Assembly (NCBI GenBank): GCA_051251595.1 | Contig: JBPOFA010000005.1 | Location: forward strand, 186,001-250,000 | Reading direction: 5' to 3' | DNA length: 64,000 nt | Source: NORP110 sp051251595 | GTDB lineage: Bacteria > Pseudomonadota > Alphaproteobacteria > Rhodobacterales > Rhodobacteraceae | Part shown: positions 61,254 to 64,000 of the stretch, piece after piece | How the letters are laid out: every line of letters starts with the position of its first letter | How positions within the stretch are numbered: the first letter of the stretch is position 1 | Position numbers and translations under genes: made by a program | Notes under the pieces: generated by a model | Told to the model about the DNA's origin: nothing | Database searches by the model: none | The model's input: the letters and a program-made list of their open reading frames with translations, nothing else

Positions 61254-62198
61254 TTAAGCGTCAGAAGCCAGTTTCAAAGGCGTGTCCCCGTAGGACGTGA
61301 TCAGCGCTTTGAGGTCTTCCATGGATTGCGCGTCGAGGTCTGTCAAAGGCGCGCGCACGCTGCCGCCGGGGCGCCCGACGATTTCAGCGCCAGCCTTGAC
61401 GATGGAAACGGCATAGCCTGCGCCGCGGTTTCTGATCGCTGTGTAAGGCAGGATAAAGTCGCGCAGACCGGACTGGATCGCGGCCATGTCGTTTTCGCGC
61501 ACAGCACGATAAAAGCTGCGGCCGAAATTCGGCATGAAGTTGAACAGCGCTGACGAATAGGTTGTGACGCCCATGGTCAGGTAGGGCAGGGCGAAAAGCT
61601 CTGCCGTTGGCAAGCCGCCGACATAGAGCAGACGGTCGCCCAGCTTGGATTCGATCCGTACCATGGCTTCGATATCGCCAACGCCGTCTTTGAACCCGAC
61701 TAGGTTCGGGCAGTTCTCGCAGAGGCGCGCCAATGTGTCGGCGTTCAGCTGGGCGTTGTCGCGATTGTAAACGATAACACCCAGGGAGGTCGCGTCGCAC
61801 ACAGCCTTTACATGTTCGTAAAGGCCCTGTTGCGATGGCTTCACCAGATAGGGCGGCAGCAACAGGACGCCATCCGCGCCAGAGCGTTCGGCGCGTTCTG
61901 CAAGGTCCAGCGCAATCGCGCGGCCATAACCAACGCCGGTCAGCACAGGCATTTTTCCGGCGACCTCTGCGGCTGTTGTCGTGGTCAGGTCTTCGACTTC
62001 TTGTGGGCTTAGGGAAAAGAACTCGCCGGTGCCGCCGGCTGCGAACATCCCTGCGGGTTCATTTTCGATCATCCAGGCCAGATGCGTGCGGTAGGTGTCT
62101 TCGTCATAGGCCATGTCTTTGTCGAAAGGTGTGATCGGGAATGCCAGCAGGTCCTTGCCCAGGGCTGCGGCCATTTCGGTCGGGGAATAATGTGCCAT
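61254..62198 (-). CDS. kdgD: 5-dehydro-4-deoxyglucarate dehydratase
   Basis: Converts 5-dehydro-4-deoxy-D-glucarate to 2,5-dioxopentanoate and CO2. 314 residues of the DapA/NAL fold: AFPITPFDKDM, AAGGTGEFFSLS, the Tyr-rich VIVYNRDNAQL and the Schiff-base Lys in NLVGFKDGVGDIE. The frame is open upstream to 62354; ATG 62198 has AAAGGA before it and starts the conserved sequence. It is divergent from a LysR regulator across a region with a perfect palindrome. Confidence 0.93.
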   Translation of the reverse strand: MAHYSPTEMAAALGKDLLAFPITPFDKDMAYDEDTYRTHLAWMIENEPAGMFAAGGTGEFFSLSPQEVEDLTTTTAAEVAGKMPVLTGVGYGRAIALDLAERAERSGADGVLLLPPYLVKPSQQGLYEHVKAVCDATSLGVIVYNRDNAQLNADTLARLCENCPNLVGFKDGVGDIEAMVRIESKLGDRLLYVGGLPTAELFALPYLTMGVTTYSSALFNFMPNFGRSFYRAVRENDMAAIQSGLRDFILPYTAIRNRGAGYAVSIVKAGAEIVGRPGGSVRAPLTDLDAQSMEDLKALITSYGDTPLKLASDA

Positions 62199-62273
62199 GT
62201 CTCGTGGTCCTTTGCAGAGAGGGATATGTTCGCTTGGCCCAGTCTTTAGCGAGTCAATCAATGCGCGTCTAAT

Positions 62274-62294
62274 ATCAATATCGATGGTATTGAT
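62274..62294. promoter_or_regulatory. LysR-type operator between kdgD and its regulator
   Basis: ATCAATA-N7-TATTGAT, a perfect 7-bp inverted repeat containing the T-N11-A core of LysR sites, in the 154-bp divergent region and 59 bp before the regulator start. Confidence 0.7.
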
Positions 62295-62352
62295 GCTTTT
62301 TGTGGATCGTTGTAGGGTCGCAGCCCTTACGTCAGGGAGCGGATTCAGAACC

Positions 62353-63255
62353 ATGATTGAAATCAGCCATTTGCGATGTTTCGTGGCCGTGGCCGAGGAA
62401 TTGCACTTTGGCCGGGCTGCGGCGCGGTTGAATATGACGCAGCCTCCGCTGAGCCGTCAGATTCAGTTGTTGGAACGCAGTTTGGGCTGCGAATTGTTTT
62501 TGCGCACCAGCCGGTCGGTTGTGCTGACCGAAGCGGGCGTGTCCTTTCGGCCAGAGGCAGAAAGGATCTTGCGCCTTTTGGAAAACGCGTCGAACACCGC
62601 GCGGTCGATTGCGTCCGGGCGCAGTGGCACGTTGCGCTGTGGCTTTACGGCGGCCACCGCTTACCGGTTTCTGCCAGAACTCATCCGGGCGGTGAAAGCG
62701 CAAATCCCCGAGGCGTCACTGGATTTGCATGAGATGGTGAGCGGGCGACAGATAGAGGCCTTGGACACGGGAGAGATCGACTTGGGCCTGATGCGCCCGC
62801 CGATTGATCTTGCGCGTTTCAACAGTCGGCTGATCGCTCGGGAAACTTTGGTGCTGGCGGTTCCCACGGGACATGTGCTGGCGCAGAAGGCCGTGGCGGA
62901 CTGGCAGAGTCTGAAAGGGGTAGAGTTCATCATGTATGACAGTCTGCACGCCAAATATTTTCACAATCAGGTGGCGACCTGTTTTGCCGCAGAACAGGTA
63001 GAGCCGAAAATTGTCCAGCGCCTGACGCAAATCCATTCGATTTTGTCGCTGGTGCGGGCGGGCGTAGGGGTTGCCGTGGTTCCGGCCTCTGCCCAGTTTT
63101 TGGGCACGGCGGACGTGGAATACCGGCGTTTTTCCGAGGAAAGGTTCGCATTTGCTGAATTATGCGCCGTTTGGCGCGGGGCCAATCGCAATCCATTGGC
63201 GCCCTTGGTTGTCGGCATTGCAGAACACCTTATGGCAGAGGGCCGCAAAGCCTGA
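62353..63255 (+). CDS. LysR-family transcriptional regulator
   Basis: A 300-residue LTTR: N-terminal winged HTH with FVAVAEELHFGRAAARLNMT and PPLSRQIQLLERSLG, then the substrate-binding domain. It is divergent from kdgD and its likely operator lies between them, so it probably controls kdgD in response to a sugar acid (inference). The frame opens at 62197, but only ATG 62353 starts the conserved HTH. Confidence 0.9.
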   Translation: MIEISHLRCFVAVAEELHFGRAAARLNMTQPPLSRQIQLLERSLGCELFLRTSRSVVLTEAGVSFRPEAERILRLLENASNTARSIASGRSGTLRCGFTAATAYRFLPELIRAVKAQIPEASLDLHEMVSGRQIEALDTGEIDLGLMRPPIDLARFNSRLIARETLVLAVPTGHVLAQKAVADWQSLKGVEFIMYDSLHAKYFHNQVATCFAAEQVEPKIVQRLTQIHSILSLVRAGVGVAVVPASAQFLGTADVEYRRFSEERFAFAELCAVWRGANRNPLAPLVVGIAEHLMAEGRKA

Positions 63256-63344
63256 CGAAAGGTAAAGGCGACTCACCTTGTCAGAGGCGGCCCCAATGTG
63301 TAGCGTTTGAGACATTCATCTATGTAACAAATGGGGCACTTTTT

Positions 63345-64000
63345 ATGGTGTTACGACAAAAGACGATGCTGATGGCGAGTGTTGCTATCCTAGCATTGGG
63401 TCTGCCGGCCTTCGCGCAAGACGCAAGTACGGATACAGATGCAGCCACAGCGGAAACCGCTGCAACGACGGAAAACACCACGGACGCAGCTGCTGCGGAC
63501 AGTGCCACAGACGCAGAGGTGGACACCTCGCTGACTGAGGCAGAGCTGGATGAACTGGTCGCACCGGTTGCGCTTTACCCGGATACATTGCTGATCCAGA
63601 TTTTGGTGGCCTCTACCTATCCGATTGACGTGGTCAAAGCGGACCGTTTTGTTAAAGACAACGCGGATCTGGAACAAGAAGCGCTGAACACAGCGGTTGA
63701 TGCAGAGGGCTGGGATGAAAGTGTTGCTGTCCTGGCGCAAGGCTTCCCGGATGTGCTGGCCAATATGGCCGACCATATCGACTGGACCCAGCTTATAGGC
63801 GACGCCATGCTGGTGCAAAGTGACGATGTCATGGAGGCGGTTCAGCGTATGCGTGAACAGGCCGATTCCTTTGGCAATTTGGAATCCGGAGAAGAGCAGA
63901 CCGTTACGCGCGACGAAAACGAACAGATCGTCATTACGCCGACGGATCCTGAGGTCGTTTATGTTCCGACATACACAACAAGCACCGTCTATTACCGTCC
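63345..64000 (+). CDS. DUF3300 family secreted protein, 3' end outside window
   Basis: 218 codons are present without a stop. A signal peptide (about 1-24, LALGLPAFAQ) is followed by an acidic Thr/Ala-rich linker (about 25-62) and the DUF3300 core: LVAPVALYPDTLLIQILVAST, ADRFVKDN, GWDESVAVLAQGFPDVL, DVMEAVQRMREQA and VYVPTYTTSTVYYR. The function of this family is not known. The start ATG lies at 63345 with a GGGGCA upstream. Confidence 0.85.
   Translation, partial: MVLRQKTMLMASVAILALGLPAFAQDASTDTDAATAETAATTENTTDAAAADSATDAEVDTSLTEAELDELVAPVALYPDTLLIQILVASTYPIDVVKADRFVKDNADLEQEALNTAVDAEGWDESVAVLAQGFPDVLANMADHIDWTQLIGDAMLVQSDDVMEAVQRMREQADSFGNLESGEEQTVTRDENEQIVITPTDPEVVYVPTYTTSTVYYR

Noticed and set aside
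1..64000. tRNA, rRNA, CRISPR arrays, insertion sequences and prophage genes
   Set aside because: Looked for by eye on both strands; no cloverleaf with conserved TTC-GA arm, no regular spaced direct repeats, no transposase or integrase motifs found.

Overview
The window comes from an alphaproteobacterium, most likely a marine Rhodobacteraceae (Roseobacter group, Loktanella/Yoonia/Octadecabacter-like). The grounds are a DUF1523 protein, a two-domain ALDH16-type dehydrogenase next to deoC, the phoR-pstSCAB-phoU-phoB order, a short cytosolic PhoR, an alpha/beta-hydrolase-OsmC fusion and moderately high GC with mixed third-position codon use. It reads as ordinary chromosome: I see no rRNA, tRNA, insertion sequence, prophage or CRISPR array. 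The genus is inference.

Layout. 1-104: tail of an unknown gene. 182-6005: a tightly coupled six-gene operon built around an AAA+ ATPase with small membrane proteins and proteins of unknown function, closed by a strong bidirectional terminator; this is the best candidate for an undescribed system. 6064-9442 (minus): ALDH16-like dehydrogenase and deoC. 9613-10296: rpe. 10220-20345: an exopolysaccharide locus (two O-antigen ligase/polymerase-like proteins, a flippase, a DUF1972 glycosyltransferase, a Wzc-like tyrosine kinase, an ExoY-like initiating transferase, small secreted proteins). Three of its intergenic regions each carry a TTAA-N7-TTAA motif like a CtrA box.

20349-26110: FMN-binding glutamate synthase-like protein, two SMP-30 lactonases, dgoK, dgoA and a VOC protein (sugar acid catabolism). 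26187-32207 (minus): an uncharacterised five-gene run with two glycosyltransferases, a small secreted protein and a bitopic membrane protein with duplicated 28-residue motifs. 32437-35071 (minus): hydrolase-OsmC fusion, inositol monophosphatase-like protein, heme-degrading-domain-like protein. 35170-42680 (minus): pbpC and a PAN-domain alpha-2-macroglobulin, a peptidoglycan repair/protease trap pair.

42943-49739: the complete phosphate regulon core phoR-pstSCAB-phoU-phoB, with a Pho box array before pstS and an attenuator-like terminator after it. 49791-53774: glycerol use (glpD, glpR, divergent glpK). 53959-55263: xylA behind two palindromes. 55452-60666: a lipoprotein hydrolase, a DHFR-like reductase, an AEC transporter, an enolase-superfamily sugar-acid dehydratase and a YghU-like GST. 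60831-61118: a small basic DUF2934 protein. 61254-63255: kdgD and a divergent LysR regulator sharing a perfect palindrome. 63345-64000: start of a DUF3300 protein, cut by the window end.

Together the catabolic genes feed lactones and sugar acids (dgoK/dgoA, enolase-family dehydratase, kdgD), deoxyribose phosphate (deoC), glycerol and xylose into central metabolism, and the rest of the window deals with the cell envelope and phosphate supply.
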